64,000 nt of DNA, from the NCBI RefSeq assembly GCF_000332275.1, contig NZ_CM001776.1, forward strand, positions 558,001-622,000. The letters are read 5' to 3'. Below, piece by piece: positions 8,997 to 18,428 of this stretch (positions are counted from its first letter, which is position 1; each line of letters begins with the position of its first letter). The notes beneath the pieces were generated by a model, which was not told the origin of the DNA, searched no databases, and saw only the letters and a list, made by a program, of their open reading frames with translations. The position numbers were made by a program, and so were the translations under genes. This DNA comes from Synechococcus sp. PCC 7336 (GTDB lineage: Bacteria; Cyanobacteriota; Cyanobacteriia; Thermostichales; PCC-7336).

Positions 8997-10256
8997 GTGA
9001 ACCCCACTATCCATCGATCCCAATTTTCCAACGGCATTGTCTTGCTGGCGATCGAGAATCCAGCAGTGGATATTGTTTCCGCGCGGCTGTATTGGAGTGG
9101 GGGAGCTTTAGCTGAAACGGCTCGACAGGCGGGACTTTCGCACTTAGTGGCTGCGGTGTTGACCAAGGGGACGGAAGGGCGAACTGCGCTGGATATTGCT
9201 GAATGCGTGGAGTCTGCTGGGGCCTTATTCGGCTCGGAAAGTACTGCCGATTACTTTGCCCTCAGCCTCAAGTCAGTGGCCTCAGATTTTCCCAGCCTGT
9301 TTCATTTAGCCTGCGAGATCGCCCGCAGGCCGAGCTTCCCGCAAACTGAGTTCGATCGCGAGCGAGCTCTGGTGCTGCAATCTATTCGCGCCCAGCAAGA
9401 GCGACCCTTCACAGCAGCCTTCGACCCCCTGAGACGGGCCCTCTACGGCAATCACCCCTATGCCTTTGCCGTCACGGGAACTTCAGACACTGTTGCAGCG
9501 CTCGCATGTGCCGATTTAGTGGCCTATCACCGCGATCGCCTGCGTCCCGACCGGTTGGTGGTGGCGATCGCCGGACGGATCGATCCGATCGAGGCCGAAT
9601 GTCTGGTTGCCGATGCCCTCGGAGATTGGCTTGCCCCTGCCTCAGCCCCAGAATTGGCGGTCAATCCCTTGCCGAGCTTGGAGGGCGATCGCTCGCTGGT
9701 TTCAGAGCAGCAAACGCAGCAAACGATTGCGATGTTGGGCTGTCGGGCAGCCCCGATTGACAATCCCGATTGGATTCCCCTCAAACTTGCTTGCGTGCAT
9801 TTGGGGGGCGGGCTATCCAGTCGCTTGTTTGTGGAATTGCGCGAAAAGCGAGGCTTGGCTTATGAAGTATCGGCCTCCTTCGCCCCCCGCCGTCATGCAG
9901 CGCCGTTGATTGCTTATTTAGGGACTGCTCCAGCCAACGCAGTAGAGGCGGTACAGGGGTTGAGAGACGAGTTCGATCGCCTCGTGCAGCAGCCTCTGAC
10001 GGCAGACGAGTTGGCAATTGCCAAGCGCAAATTGCTCGGACAATATGCGCTGTCGAAGCAGACCAACAGCCAATTGGCACAGCTTTTGGGCTGGTACGAG
10101 ACTCTCGGGCTGGGAGTAGCCTACGATCGTCACTATCCAGAGGCCATTGCGGCGGTGGATGCCGATCGCCTGCAGCGGGTGGTTGCCCGTTACTTAACGC
10201 AGCCCGTTCTTTCGGTGGCGGGACCGGCGGTTCCCGTGACGGCGATCGCGGGCTAA
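8997..10256 (+). CDS. M16 family peptidase-like protein lacking the zinc motif
   Basis: The 419-residue protein is collinear with the preceding M16 peptidase. It has LSHLVAAVLTKGTE where HxxEH should be, so it cannot bind zinc in the usual way. It keeps the Arg/Tyr substrate-binding signature in the second half (HLGGGLSSRLFVELREKRGLAYE). Paired active and inactive M16 subunits form heterodimers in the mitochondrial processing peptidase and in bacterial M16B pairs. I infer a heterodimer with the product of 7629-8903. The start is the GTG at 8997, about 90 bases after the first gene. Confidence 0.9.
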   Translation: MNPTIHRSQFSNGIVLLAIENPAVDIVSARLYWSGGALAETARQAGLSHLVAAVLTKGTEGRTALDIAECVESAGALFGSESTADYFALSLKSVASDFPSLFHLACEIARRPSFPQTEFDRERALVLQSIRAQQERPFTAAFDPLRRALYGNHPYAFAVTGTSDTVAALACADLVAYHRDRLRPDRLVVAIAGRIDPIEAECLVADALGDWLAPASAPELAVNPLPSLEGDRSLVSEQQTQQTIAMLGCRAAPIDNPDWIPLKLACVHLGGGLSSRLFVELREKRGLAYEVSASFAPRRHAAPLIAYLGTAPANAVEAVQGLRDEFDRLVQQPLTADELAIAKRKLLGQYALSKQTNSQLAQLLGWYETLGLGVAYDRHYPEAIAAVDADRLQRVVARYLTQPVLSVAGPAVPVTAIAG

Positions 10257-10347
10257 TAGAGCTAACCGTAAGACTGACGGGCCGTTGGAGGTGCGAGCGG
10301 ATCGATGGAAATTGGCCAGTGCGATCGCGGTTTGCGTTTTTGAGCTT

Positions 10348-10375
10348 TTGCAATCCAGTTCGGGCCGACTATGAT
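10348..10375 (+). promoter_or_regulatory. Sigma70-type promoter of Yfr1
   Basis: A TTGCAA (10348-10353) and a TATGAT (10370-10375) are separated by 16 bases. They sit just upstream of the predicted 5' stem of Yfr1, so transcription would start around 10382. Confidence 0.7.
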
Positions 10376-10381
10376 GGAGGC

Positions 10382-10451
10382 AGCGGAGACTTATGTTTCC
10401 GTTCACTCCTCACACCTTGTTCCGCCTGACGTGTAGTCGGGCGGTTTTTTT
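10382..10451 (+). ncRNA. yfr1: Yfr1 small regulatory RNA
   Basis: The roughly 70-nt region has the Yfr1 layout. A 5' stem (CGGAGAC, loop TTAT, GTTTCCG) is followed by an unpaired stretch holding the conserved ACTCCTCACAC motif (10404-10414). A 3' terminator hairpin closes it (10422-10444) with a T run. The motif and the two-hairpin frame are the diagnostic features of Yfr1, an abundant cyanobacterial RNA. It is known to pair with outer-membrane protein mRNAs in Prochlorococcus. A matching promoter lies just upstream. It is in the gap between the second M16 gene and a convergent pentapeptide-repeat gene. Confidence 0.88.
10422..10451 (+). terminator. Rho-independent terminator of Yfr1
   Basis: Stem arms CCGCCTGAC (10422-10430) and GTCGGGCGG (10436-10444) pair with one G-U, around a GTGTA loop. 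A run of seven T residues follows. Confidence 0.85.
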
Positions 10452-10579
10452 CGGGGCGCGGTGTTTTTGCAACCTGAGGGCCAGACGCCTGTCGAACTGA
10501 CGTTTTGCAATATAGACCCTGTGTTTTCGCGATAGAGGCCCAGGGGCGACGATCCCTGCCAGTGGAGGCCCCCCAACTG

Positions 10580-11041
10580 TCAATTGTCGGAGGGCGCAAT
10601 ATCTACTAGATACATACCTGCTTCGATCGGATCGAAGCCAGCAGGCAAACGGGTTTCCAAAGAGTAATTCGCTTCGCGCAGGTCTGCCAAATCTAAGTTG
10701 ATGGTTCGCAGGTCGGCCCCTACGAGGTTGCACCAAACGAAGTTGGCGTGGGCCAGGTTGGCCCCGTAAAGATTGGCACGGCTGAGTTTAGCCCAGCTTA
10801 AATTGGCACGGTTGAGGTTGGCTCCGCTGAGGTCGGCCCCAATCAAGTTAGTCCAGTCGAGGTGGGCGTATTGCAGCTCGGAATTGTTGAGACGGGTTCC
10901 CACCATATAAGCCCAACTGAGGTCTATACCGTTGAGAATGGCTTTAGCTAGATTGGCTTCGTGCAGCTCGGAGCGGCTGAAGTTGCGTTCGCCATTGGCA
11001 TATTCGTCGAGCAGTTCGAGGACGGTGTTGACAGCGCTCAT
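10580..11041 (-). CDS. Pentapeptide-repeat protein, 153 aa
   Basis: After a 30-residue N-terminal segment the protein is made of A(D/N)LxX repeats (for example LIGADLSGANLNRANLSWAK). These should fold into a right-handed quadrilateral beta helix of about 18 units. A short non-repeat C-terminal tail follows. There is no signal peptide, so it is probably cytoplasmic. Pentapeptide-repeat proteins are numerous in cyanobacteria and mostly without known function. The gene is convergent with Yfr1. The ATG at 11041 is the natural start. Confidence 0.88.
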   Translation of the reverse strand: MSAVNTVLELLDEYANGERNFSRSELHEANLAKAILNGIDLSWAYMVGTRLNNSELQYAHLDWTNLIGADLSGANLNRANLSWAKLSRANLYGANLAHANFVWCNLVGADLRTINLDLADLREANYSLETRLPAGFDPIEAGMYLVDIAPSDN

Positions 11042-11248
11042 GGCTTGAGGGGGGCGGGCGGCGATCGTAGGATTCCCACAGCGAGCTATTCAGCGAGCCT
11101 ATTGGAGCGCGAACTCTTCACTGAGATCGCACCCCCAAGCTCTCTGTCAACACCTGCAGTCCACTGGTCGAACCCCGAGGGGTAGGCCAGCCACTCTGGG
11201 AAAAACTGCCAGTCAATGGCAAGAGATCGCGGAACCCTATCTCGTACT

Positions 11249-13492
11249 TCAGGTGTTTTCCTTCAGAATGTATGGGGTCATTAAGAGCACCACCTCGCGG
11301 CGCTCGTTCTCGGTACTTGATTGACGGAACAAGGCTCCCAACAATGGAATATCCCCCAAGATGGGAACTTTATCCACAGTGACCAGATCGGTATCTTGAA
11401 TCAGACCCGAGATCAATAATGTTTCGCCATCTCTCATGCGCAACTGTTGCGAATTGAGCGTACGCTGGCTGAGGAGTGTGATGGTGGTTTCAGCAAATAT
11501 CTCTGTCGATGAAGGGGATGAGACCTGAGGAGAGAGGTCGAGCGTGACAAAACCGTTGTCATCAATCCGCACATTTCTGACGACTAGCGTGACGCCAACA
11601 TTACCGATAACAGCGGTTTCGGTGGTAACCCCTGTAGCCGGATCGGTCTGGAATTCAACATTGACAATAACTTCATCGCCGATGGTAACGGTACTGAACC
11701 CGCCGTCGCTGACGAAGACTTTCGGATCGGCCAAGATTTTAAAGCGATCGCTTTCGGCTAAGACCTCGATCTCTGCAATTCCTTGCGTGGCCAGATCGCC
11801 CAAACTGTCAAAGATAAAGTTACTGGAGCCATCTTCAAGCGGTGGTTGAAAGGCAGGGTCTAAGAAGAAGCCCAAGCCGAAGTTGCCACTTTGGAAGGAG
11901 CCGGCGAAATCTAACGTCAGGTTGTTATCCAAGATGACATCCACCAGCTTGAAATCGAGCATAGCTTGGCGGCGGCGCACGTCTAACTGACTAATTTGTG
12001 CTGAAATCAGATCGAGCTGGAAGGGGGTGCCGATGGCTGTGATGGTGTTGGTGCGCTCGTCGCCAAACAGTTGGACTCCATCTAGCGGAGGCAGATTGGC
12101 AGCCATATCGAGCAAGGTATCTAATACCCCAGGAATTTCGATATCTTCACCGATGATGGAATCGAGGTCGCCTAGCGTGGGTTCAATCCCTCCAGCTTGC
12201 AGAGTGGTCTCGAATACAAAGGCTTGATTGAGGCGGAACGTGCGCAACGTTTCCTGCTGGACCCCCGGCAAGGTATTGCCGATAAAGACCGTCTGTCCCA
12301 CCCGCTCGGACTGTAACTGGTTGAGTTGCAAGAGGGAACCAAACACGTCCTGCAGTGGCGAGCTATTCACATCTAGAGAAACCGTGGCATCGGCAGGCAC
12401 ATCATTGAGCACAACGTCTAAACCCGCCCGCCGCACTAACAAACTCAAGACATCCGCCACAGGAGCATCTTTGAGCGTCAATGTCACCGTTTCGCGGCTG
12501 CCCAGATCGACAATGGGAGGTGTCAGCCTGATATCTCCCGTCACAATGTCTCCAACGGGAGGAGCTGTCGCGAGTGACAATCGCTGTCGGAGAGGGGGCG
12601 GTATTGGCTGCGCCTCTGGAGTTGTGTCAGTCCCTTGCGCCACAGACGTAGGCGGGAGCGCTGCTGGGGTGGGGGATGACGCTTCTGGGGCAGCAGCGGT
12701 TGATGGTGTTGCTGTAGAGGCTGCGACTGCGTTTGGCCGCGAGGGCGGTGCCGAGGAAGGGGAGCTTGAGGCGTTATTGCCGCGCAAATATGTATCGATG
12801 GGAGATGGCAGGCCATTCTCTAAGAGAACGCCCTCGCCCTGGGAGTTGCTAGCACTGGCGGTGGTAGAACTAGACTCCGATCGACGACTCCGCGGGGGTA
12901 ATAGTGGCGGTAAGATGGCGGGTTCGTTCGCTTGGCTGGATTCCGGTAGTGGCGCTTCACCTGCAGCAACATCAGACACAGTTGCGGAGTCACTGGCATC
13001 TGTCGGTACGGAGGCAATGGTCGCCACGGGCGGGCTGTCGAAGTCGAAGACCAGCAGATCGCTGCTGCGGGTAGAGAGCAATCCTTGCGGAGCAGCAGTA
13101 TCTCCTAAGAGGCGAATTTGAACGCCTGTGTTGCTGATTTGACGGGCTTCTAGATAGCGGATGCCGGGGGCGGGATTATCTTGACGATAGTGGCTGCGTT
13201 CGCCATTGACATCGAGGCTGACATTGGCAATGTCTCCCACCCAGGCGTTACCCTGCTGCGTGAAAAAGACTTGTGGGCGTCCCGTGCCCGCCAGAGCAAT
13301 CTCCAAGGTCAAGCGATCGCCTTGCTGCTGTAGGTCAATCGCTCGAATGGCAGCCTGGTCTTGAGATTCGTTAGCAGCAATGGCCAAACGCGATGACTGC
13401 GAGCTAGGAAATAATACACTCGCAGCGGTTAGCGGCAAACTCAAGGCTAAACCAGCAGCTAGCCCTGTTTTCAGACAACGTTTTACGATCAT
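11249..13492 (-). CDS. pilQ: Type IV pilus outer-membrane secretin PilQ
   Basis: From the ATG at 13492 (MIVKRCLKTGLAAG) the protein is about 747 residues; the longer frame adds 17 residues before a clear signal peptide. Parts in order: signal peptide, AMIN domain (about 40-150), a long Pro/Ser/Thr-rich linker, a secretin N-domain around LTLKDAPVADVLSLLVRRAG, and the C-terminal secretin barrel. The barrel ends with VPILGDIPLLGALFR and VVLLMTPYIL. It forms the pore through which pili for motility and DNA uptake pass. It is the last gene of the pilM-N-O-Q operon. Confidence 0.95.
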   Translation of the reverse strand: MIVKRCLKTGLAAGLALSLPLTAASVLFPSSQSSRLAIAANESQDQAAIRAIDLQQQGDRLTLEIALAGTGRPQVFFTQQGNAWVGDIANVSLDVNGERSHYRQDNPAPGIRYLEARQISNTGVQIRLLGDTAAPQGLLSTRSSDLLVFDFDSPPVATIASVPTDASDSATVSDVAAGEAPLPESSQANEPAILPPLLPPRSRRSESSSTTASASNSQGEGVLLENGLPSPIDTYLRGNNASSSPSSAPPSRPNAVAASTATPSTAAAPEASSPTPAALPPTSVAQGTDTTPEAQPIPPPLRQRLSLATAPPVGDIVTGDIRLTPPIVDLGSRETVTLTLKDAPVADVLSLLVRRAGLDVVLNDVPADATVSLDVNSSPLQDVFGSLLQLNQLQSERVGQTVFIGNTLPGVQQETLRTFRLNQAFVFETTLQAGGIEPTLGDLDSIIGEDIEIPGVLDTLLDMAANLPPLDGVQLFGDERTNTITAIGTPFQLDLISAQISQLDVRRRQAMLDFKLVDVILDNNLTLDFAGSFQSGNFGLGFFLDPAFQPPLEDGSSNFIFDSLGDLATQGIAEIEVLAESDRFKILADPKVFVSDGGFSTVTIGDEVIVNVEFQTDPATGVTTETAVIGNVGVTLVVRNVRIDDNGFVTLDLSPQVSSPSSTEIFAETTITLLSQRTLNSQQLRMRDGETLLISGLIQDTDLVTVDKVPILGDIPLLGALFRQSSTENERREVVLLMTPYILKENT

Positions 13493-13635
13493 AACCTCAC
13501 ACCTCACGGCAAATTCATTCACACCAAAGTTAATCAAACCCATCTCGAGAGATGGCGAATCTAGAGGGTTGTAAACTCAGTAGAGTCGCCAACCCAGCTA
13601 AAAAATAGCCAGCTTGCTAAAACTGGTCGAATCAT

Positions 13636-14352
13636 TTACGTCTCTCCTTCATTAACTGTATTCTCGGGAATCACAATTGGGACCGAGCTATCGTACACAA
13701 ACGCATCGAGATTGAATTCGGTAGTCTGAACTCTGCTATCGGGGTCAATACTGATTCTCAAATCGCTGACTTTAAACAACGTTTCCAAGCGCTCGATATT
13801 GCCCATCAAGTCGATCCATTGGTCGTAAGAAGTGCTATCGACAATCACCTGCGTAGAACTCTGCTGTAACTGCGGCTGAATTGCGACCGGTACGTCCTCC
13901 CCTGCCGGCTGAAATGGGCTGGGAATGAAGCTTTTTAATTGCACGTTGCTTTGGGTGACCAAGCGATTGAGTTCGAGCAATTGCGTATCGACGTTGTCGG
14001 GGGTGGGCAAGAGATTGCTAATGGCATCGTTAACCTGACGGGCTCGAACAATGTCGTCTTCAATGCCTGTCAGACTGACGATAACCTGGTTGGCAGTCTG
14101 TAGCCGTCGAGACTTATCTTGAATATCGGCATCCACCTGTTGCATTTCCTGCAATTTGGGTCGCAGGTGCACGATCGAGAAGATGCCCACACAGAGCAAG
14201 CCGACAGCTCCAATCAAGACCCCCAGTCGCAGTGGCGTAATTTCGATGCCGAAGAGCACCGTCGGCGCAGCCGTTTGTTCTAACGCTGCCAGTTCTTCTG
14301 GAGTCGGAATGTATTCCTCTTGCCCGTCGTAGCCACCATAGGGTCCGCTCAT
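13636..14352 (-). CDS. pilO: Type IV pilus alignment protein PilO
   Basis: The 238-residue protein has a short cytoplasmic N-terminus rich in acidic residues. A single membrane helix lies at about 55-75 (LGVLIGAVGLLCVGIFSIV), followed by a coiled-coil (LQEMQQVDADIQDKSRRLQ) and a periplasmic globular domain. This is the PilO layout. It should pair with PilN in the inner-membrane alignment complex linking PilM to PilQ. Its start overlaps the pilN stop by four bases, and pilQ follows about 140 bases downstream. Confidence 0.92.
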   Translation of the reverse strand: MSGPYGGYDGQEEYIPTPEELAALEQTAAPTVLFGIEITPLRLGVLIGAVGLLCVGIFSIVHLRPKLQEMQQVDADIQDKSRRLQTANQVIVSLTGIEDDIVRARQVNDAISNLLPTPDNVDTQLLELNRLVTQSNVQLKSFIPSPFQPAGEDVPVAIQPQLQQSSTQVIVDSTSYDQWIDLMGNIERLETLFKVSDLRISIDPDSRVQTTEFNLDAFVYDSSVPIVIPENTVNEGET

Positions 14353-15056
14353 GTTTGCTCCTCCAAGTCGCGCAAAATTTCAATTTTCCGAATCAAACCG
14401 GTCGAGCCATTCTCTGAAAGCGTTAAAAACAGATCTTCAACCGAGCGATCGGTCAGGGTTACCTGCAGGCTATATTCAACGGTTGGCAAGAGTTCTGCCT
14501 CTGCGTCTCCTGAGGTATTTTCGAGGACGGCCCTCTCCAGCAAGGCATTTTCCACCAAGGGAGATTGCAACAAGGTCAATTGGTAGTCGTTCACACTATC
14601 GAATGAGGGAGATTGCCCCTCAATCGTGACCGTCCTGTTTTCGGCCCTAATTTCAGTAATCCAGACATTCGCAGGAACTTGCTGTCGGAAGTCTTCTAAA
14701 ATGGACGACCAAGGCCGCAACTGATTGAAAAATGACTTGAAAGCCGAAGTGCGATCGTTGATGGCATTCAACTCGTTTTCCAATTGACGCAACTGGGCTA
14801 CTTCCCCTTCAGCCCGACTCAAATCTGTTTCAACTTGTGCCAGTTCTCCCTTCAGATTGGCGAGCCGCCTCTCGACAAAAAAGGCCACTGCCCCATAAGC
14901 CCCTACGAGGACGAGAGCAAAAGCTGCACCGATAATGACAGCATTCGCTCCACTGCGAATTCCTCGGGCAACCGTAGGGCTGATGACAGTTCCAACTGCC
15001 CCCCCTGCGGCCTGCTGCTGCCGCTGCTTGAGGAAATTAATTTCAGGTGTGTACAC
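14349..15056 (-). CDS. pilN: Type IV pilus assembly protein PilN
   Basis: The 235-residue protein begins with the PilN signature EINFLKQR at residues 5-12, the stretch that binds PilM. A membrane helix (about 37-60) and a coiled-coil (LANLKGELAQVETDLSRAE) leading into a ferredoxin-like periplasmic domain follow. It lies 14 bases after pilM and overlaps pilO by four bases. Confidence 0.93.
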   Translation of the reverse strand: MYTPEINFLKQRQQQAAGGAVGTVISPTVARGIRSGANAVIIGAAFALVLVGAYGAVAFFVERRLANLKGELAQVETDLSRAEGEVAQLRQLENELNAINDRTSAFKSFFNQLRPWSSILEDFRQQVPANVWITEIRAENRTVTIEGQSPSFDSVNDYQLTLLQSPLVENALLERAVLENTSGDAEAELLPTVEYSLQVTLTDRSVEDLFLTLSENGSTGLIRKIEILRDLEEQT

Positions 15057-15070
15057 GGTCTTCCCCTCCG

Positions 15071-16165
15071 CTAACTCTCTCGCATGCCTAAACCCACTGC
15101 CACCCCGATGGATGCCCGCATGCCTTCTGGAATGTCGATCGACTGCGGGACACTCACCCCATTCAAGGGATCTACCAGCGACACAGTTTGACTGAGTTGC
15201 TGTCCCAAGAACACGTCGATATCTTTGAGGCTGGCCCCCTGCCCAGCTAACAGAATTTGTACGACCGATGCACTGCCATCTTGGTTGGCGTAGAAATCGA
15301 TCGAGCGCTGCAACTCGTCGGCCAAGTCGGTCAGTACCCTGGCGACTGCAGCACTGCCCGGATTGCCGGTGGGCCGAGAGCCCACATTGGGATCGACAAT
15401 GGGCAGCTTCAAGGATTTGAGCAACGAGTCTGAGGTGGCTGCCGGAACGTTGAGGGCCTGTCCCAACACTTGCTGCATTTCCGCCGTACCGATATTGATG
15501 GTGCGGGTAAACTGCGGCACCCCAGAAACAATGATGCTCAACTGGGTGACTTCGTAGCCGATCGAGGCTAGGGCGATCGCCTCTTGCTGGCCGAATTGAG
15601 CCAGTTGATCTTTGATGGCGCGAATGAGTGCAAAGCTGGCCAATTCGATCGAGTTGACTTCTAGATTGGCCACCGACATCACCGATAGGTAGTTATCGAC
15701 GATCTCTCTGGGCGTGGCCACCAATAACACCTCAATTTCTTCCGCCCCATCGGGGGAAACATTAATTCCCAAGGGTTGAAAGTCGATGTCCGCCTCTTCT
15801 CGAGGGAAGGGAATGTACAATTCTGCTTCTTGATTGAGGACCGTATTGCGCAACTCGTCTTCTGGCAAGTCGGCAGGTAGTCTCAGCAATCTCACAATGG
15901 CGTCTCGCCCCGGAATGGCACTAGCCACCTGGGTCTGCTTGATGCGATTCTCATTGAGTAACTCCAGTAAGGTTAGCCCTACGGCTTGCGGATCGAGAAT
16001 TTTGTCATCCTCCATCGCTCCGCTGGGCATGGGAGTGGTCGCAAAGTGAGTCAGCTTGAGGCTAGACCCCTGCTGTTTGAGCTGAGCTACAGCAATCGTC
16101 TCCGAGGTGAGTTCCACCCCTAAGAGATTTTCACTTCCGCCGCCAGAAAATAGACCTTTTAACAC
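15071..16165 (-). CDS. pilM: Type IV pilus actin-like ATPase PilM
   Basis: I place the start at the GTG at 16165 (read as MLKGLFSGGG), giving about 364 residues. The TTG-started frame 18 codons longer is less like other PilM proteins. The actin-like fold is shown by LLGVELTSETIAVAQL near the N-terminus. YIPFPREEADIDFQ, typical of PilM, follows in the middle, and the ATP-binding loop VVQILLAGQGASLKDID is near residue 310. It is a cytoplasmic protein that docks on the PilN N-terminus. It is the first gene of pilMNOQ. Confidence 0.94.
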   Translation of the reverse strand: MLKGLFSGGGSENLLGVELTSETIAVAQLKQQGSSLKLTHFATTPMPSGAMEDDKILDPQAVGLTLLELLNENRIKQTQVASAIPGRDAIVRLLRLPADLPEDELRNTVLNQEAELYIPFPREEADIDFQPLGINVSPDGAEEIEVLLVATPREIVDNYLSVMSVANLEVNSIELASFALIRAIKDQLAQFGQQEAIALASIGYEVTQLSIIVSGVPQFTRTINIGTAEMQQVLGQALNVPAATSDSLLKSLKLPIVDPNVGSRPTGNPGSAAVARVLTDLADELQRSIDFYANQDGSASVVQILLAGQGASLKDIDVFLGQQLSQTVSLVDPLNGVSVPQSIDIPEGMRASIGVAVGLGMRES

Positions 16166-16536
16166 AATCGCAAGGGGATAAATAGCCCCAGACACTACGG
16201 CTAGTGGAATAGTACCCAAAGGAATCGGAAGTTACCACCATATATGACAGTAATTTCCTTCTGTTTGAGGTACCCCTCCCTTGCACCCCAACTGGGCAGT
16301 TCATCTCGGCTGACCTGTTTCTCTTGAAAGTCCTTTCTCTTGAAAGTCCTTAGAGCATTGGCTAGGGCTGCGATTGAGGCAACTGCTGTCGGGTTTTCGG
16401 GCAAGTCTGAGGGTTACTCATAGTGTCTGCCGTCAGACCGAGATCGGTCGCTCTGTTAATGTTTCATTACGTTTGCACGTATAAGTTTGCAAGCTGTGCT
16501 GTTCCGGTACACCCCCTTCCTGGTGGGGGCTGACAC
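16166..16536. other. Intergenic region upstream of pilM
   Basis: This should hold the pilMNOQ promoter. CTTGAAAGTCCT occurs twice in tandem near 16323-16352. No RNA gene or recognisable regulatory element is seen. Confidence 0.45.
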
Positions 16537-18030
16537 TCAGCAGGTTCTCATCGGCTGCCCGCCTGCGAGTGTAGCCCCGCACAATTTGGCTCTAGTAAAT
16601 CGGGCCCCGGGAAATCGACTGCCATCGAGATTGGCATTGGTCAAGTCCGCTTTGGCAAAGTTGGCGTCTGCTAAATTGGCTCCCACTAAAGTGACATTCA
16701 CCAAATTGGCTCTAGTTAAATTAGCCCCCGTTAAATTGGCCCCCGTTAAATCGGCTCCTGCTAAATTGACCCGCTGCAGATTTGCATTGCTTAAATTGGC
16801 CCCCGTTAAATTAGCAGCACTCAAATCTAGACGGCGCAGATCGACATTGCTCAAGTCAACTCCACTCAAATCGGTGCCGCGTACAGACGCCTTCTGCAAA
16901 CTTGCCGGAGTCCCAGATGCTCCAGCCAGCGTTGCCCCTGCTAATTGCGCGTTCGAAAATTGGGCGAGATCGATGTTTGTCTGCGATAGGTTGGCGAATT
17001 GCAAGTCTGCCTGTGTCAAATTAGCCCGAGCGAGCGTTGCTGCCGTCAGATCGGCGGAGTTCAACCGGGCTTGACTCAACTCGCTGGCGGTGAAATCGGC
17101 TTGGGGGGCGATCGCCTCACTCAGATTCGCTGCCATTAAATTCGCCTGCTGCAGCGTCGCCCCACTCAAATTAGACGCCACTAAACGTGCTTGACTCAAC
17201 TGACTCTGGCTCAAGTCGGCACCGCTCAAGTCCGCCGTAAATAAATCTGCTGCTGTTAAGTCGGCCCCAGCCAAACTGGCTTCAGACAAAAACGCTCCGG
17301 TTAAGACTGAGTTTGCAACATTCGCTCCCTGCAATTGAGCTCCTCGCAGGTCCGCGCCCGTCAAGTCCGCCTCGCTTAAATCGAGGCTGTTTGTTGGGGC
17401 GGTACCCGCCCCTGTTGCCGCGACTGCCGCTAAATTCATCCCCATCGCCCCATCTGTAACTAGATTGCGCACCTGCAACCAGCGGCTGGCAATCGTGGTG
17501 TTCGCGTCGATCGCGGCATTGTGCAAGCGGGCTCGCTCCAACTGCACGTTCCGCAGATTGGCCCCTTCTAAATTGGCATTGCGCAAATCTGCGCCGGCCA
17601 AATTGGCCCCTTCCAACTGGGCTCCCCGCAAATCGGCCCCGTTTAAATTTGCTGCTCGCAAATCGCTGCCTCGCAAATTCGCCCTCTGCAGATAAGCTCC
17701 CTTCAAGACAGCTCCGGCTAACTGGCAATTCTCGCAGTCTCCCGTGGCCCGCACTTGGGCTAGCCGCTCGGCCGAAGTGGCACCGGGCAGAATATTTCTT
17801 CCCGGCAGAGCCAAGCCCTGGCCGGATAGGGCATCGAGGGCCGTCCTCGCTAACCGACAGTTGAGGCAAAGGGCAGTGGGGTTAAAAAACTGCGCCACTC
17901 GAATCGGTTCGGCAGGGAAGTCTAGGGACTCGGCAGGGAAATCTAGGGATTCGGCAGGGGCAGGCAAGGAGATTGCTCCGGCTGAGGTGGCCGCGATCGC
18001 CAGTAAAAGGGGCTGCCAAAAAGTCGACAT
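16537..18030 (-). CDS. Exported pentapeptide-repeat protein, 497 aa
   Basis: A signal peptide (about 1-27) is followed by a directly repeated ESLDFPA unit. A region with two CxxC pairs comes next (LCLNCR near 55 and CENCQ near 99). Four hundred residues of pentapeptide repeats (ANLxG, ADLxX) are interrupted around residues 180-215 by a non-repeat stretch. The C-terminus ends LCGATLAGGQPMRTC. The CxxC pairs near the repeat start recur in other cyanobacterial exported pentapeptide proteins. Length suggests about 60-70 repeats in a long beta helix. Function is unknown. The gene stands alone on the minus strand. Confidence 0.85.
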   Translation of the reverse strand: MSTFWQPLLLAIAATSAGAISLPAPAESLDFPAESLDFPAEPIRVAQFFNPTALCLNCRLARTALDALSGQGLALPGRNILPGATSAERLAQVRATGDCENCQLAGAVLKGAYLQRANLRGSDLRAANLNGADLRGAQLEGANLAGADLRNANLEGANLRNVQLERARLHNAAIDANTTIASRWLQVRNLVTDGAMGMNLAAVAATGAGTAPTNSLDLSEADLTGADLRGAQLQGANVANSVLTGAFLSEASLAGADLTAADLFTADLSGADLSQSQLSQARLVASNLSGATLQQANLMAANLSEAIAPQADFTASELSQARLNSADLTAATLARANLTQADLQFANLSQTNIDLAQFSNAQLAGATLAGASGTPASLQKASVRGTDLSGVDLSNVDLRRLDLSAANLTGANLSNANLQRVNLAGADLTGANLTGANLTRANLVNVTLVGANLADANFAKADLTNANLDGSRFPGARFTRAKLCGATLAGGQPMRTC

Positions 18031-18428
18031 TGCTGTTAGAAAAGGAGGCTTGCGTTCAGAGTACTGCGGATTCGATCGCCAGCAAACAGTCTCGTTCCTC
18101 CCTTTGATGTACTATGCTTGGGCATTTCCCGCGCGATCGATAGAATGACTCTATATCAAGAATGATCAAGAATGACTCTATTCGGCTCCTGTGGAGGCAG
18201 GGGCTGGGATCGATAAACAGTTTGTGCCATCGGAGAGTTTGTGCCATCGGAGAGTTTGTGCCATCGGAGAGTGCCATCATGGAAGTGGAGACCGATCTGG
18301 TGGAGTCGGGCTAGCGAGTTAGGGGAAAAACAGTATCCATGTTAGAGTTTGCTTCGCACTGAGCGATTGTTCGCGAGAGTCAAGAGTTTAGCTACACCAT
18401 TTGCAGGCGTTTATCTGTGGAAGTGTTT
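18031..18428. other. Intergenic region with short tandem repeats before the DHH phosphoesterase gene
   Basis: Besides the 17-bp repeat annotated separately, a TCAAGAATGA motif is repeated near 18157-18177. No RNA gene or coding frame is convincing here. Confidence 0.5.
18221..18271. repeat. Three perfect tandem copies of a 17-bp unit
   Basis: TTTGTGCCATCGGAGAG occurs at 18221, 18238 and 18255, followed by a partial fourth copy. It lies upstream of the DHH phosphoesterase gene. Confidence 0.95.

Noticed and set aside
16473-16493. TTGCACG...TTGCAAG direct repeat upstream of pilM, similar to an L box
   Set aside because: The spacing between halves is seven bases, not four, and there is no functional link to light-colour control.
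17282-17869. Long alternative-frame open reading frames inside the 497-aa pentapeptide gene
   Set aside because: They arise from the repetitive codon pattern of the real gene on the same strand and have no start or family support.
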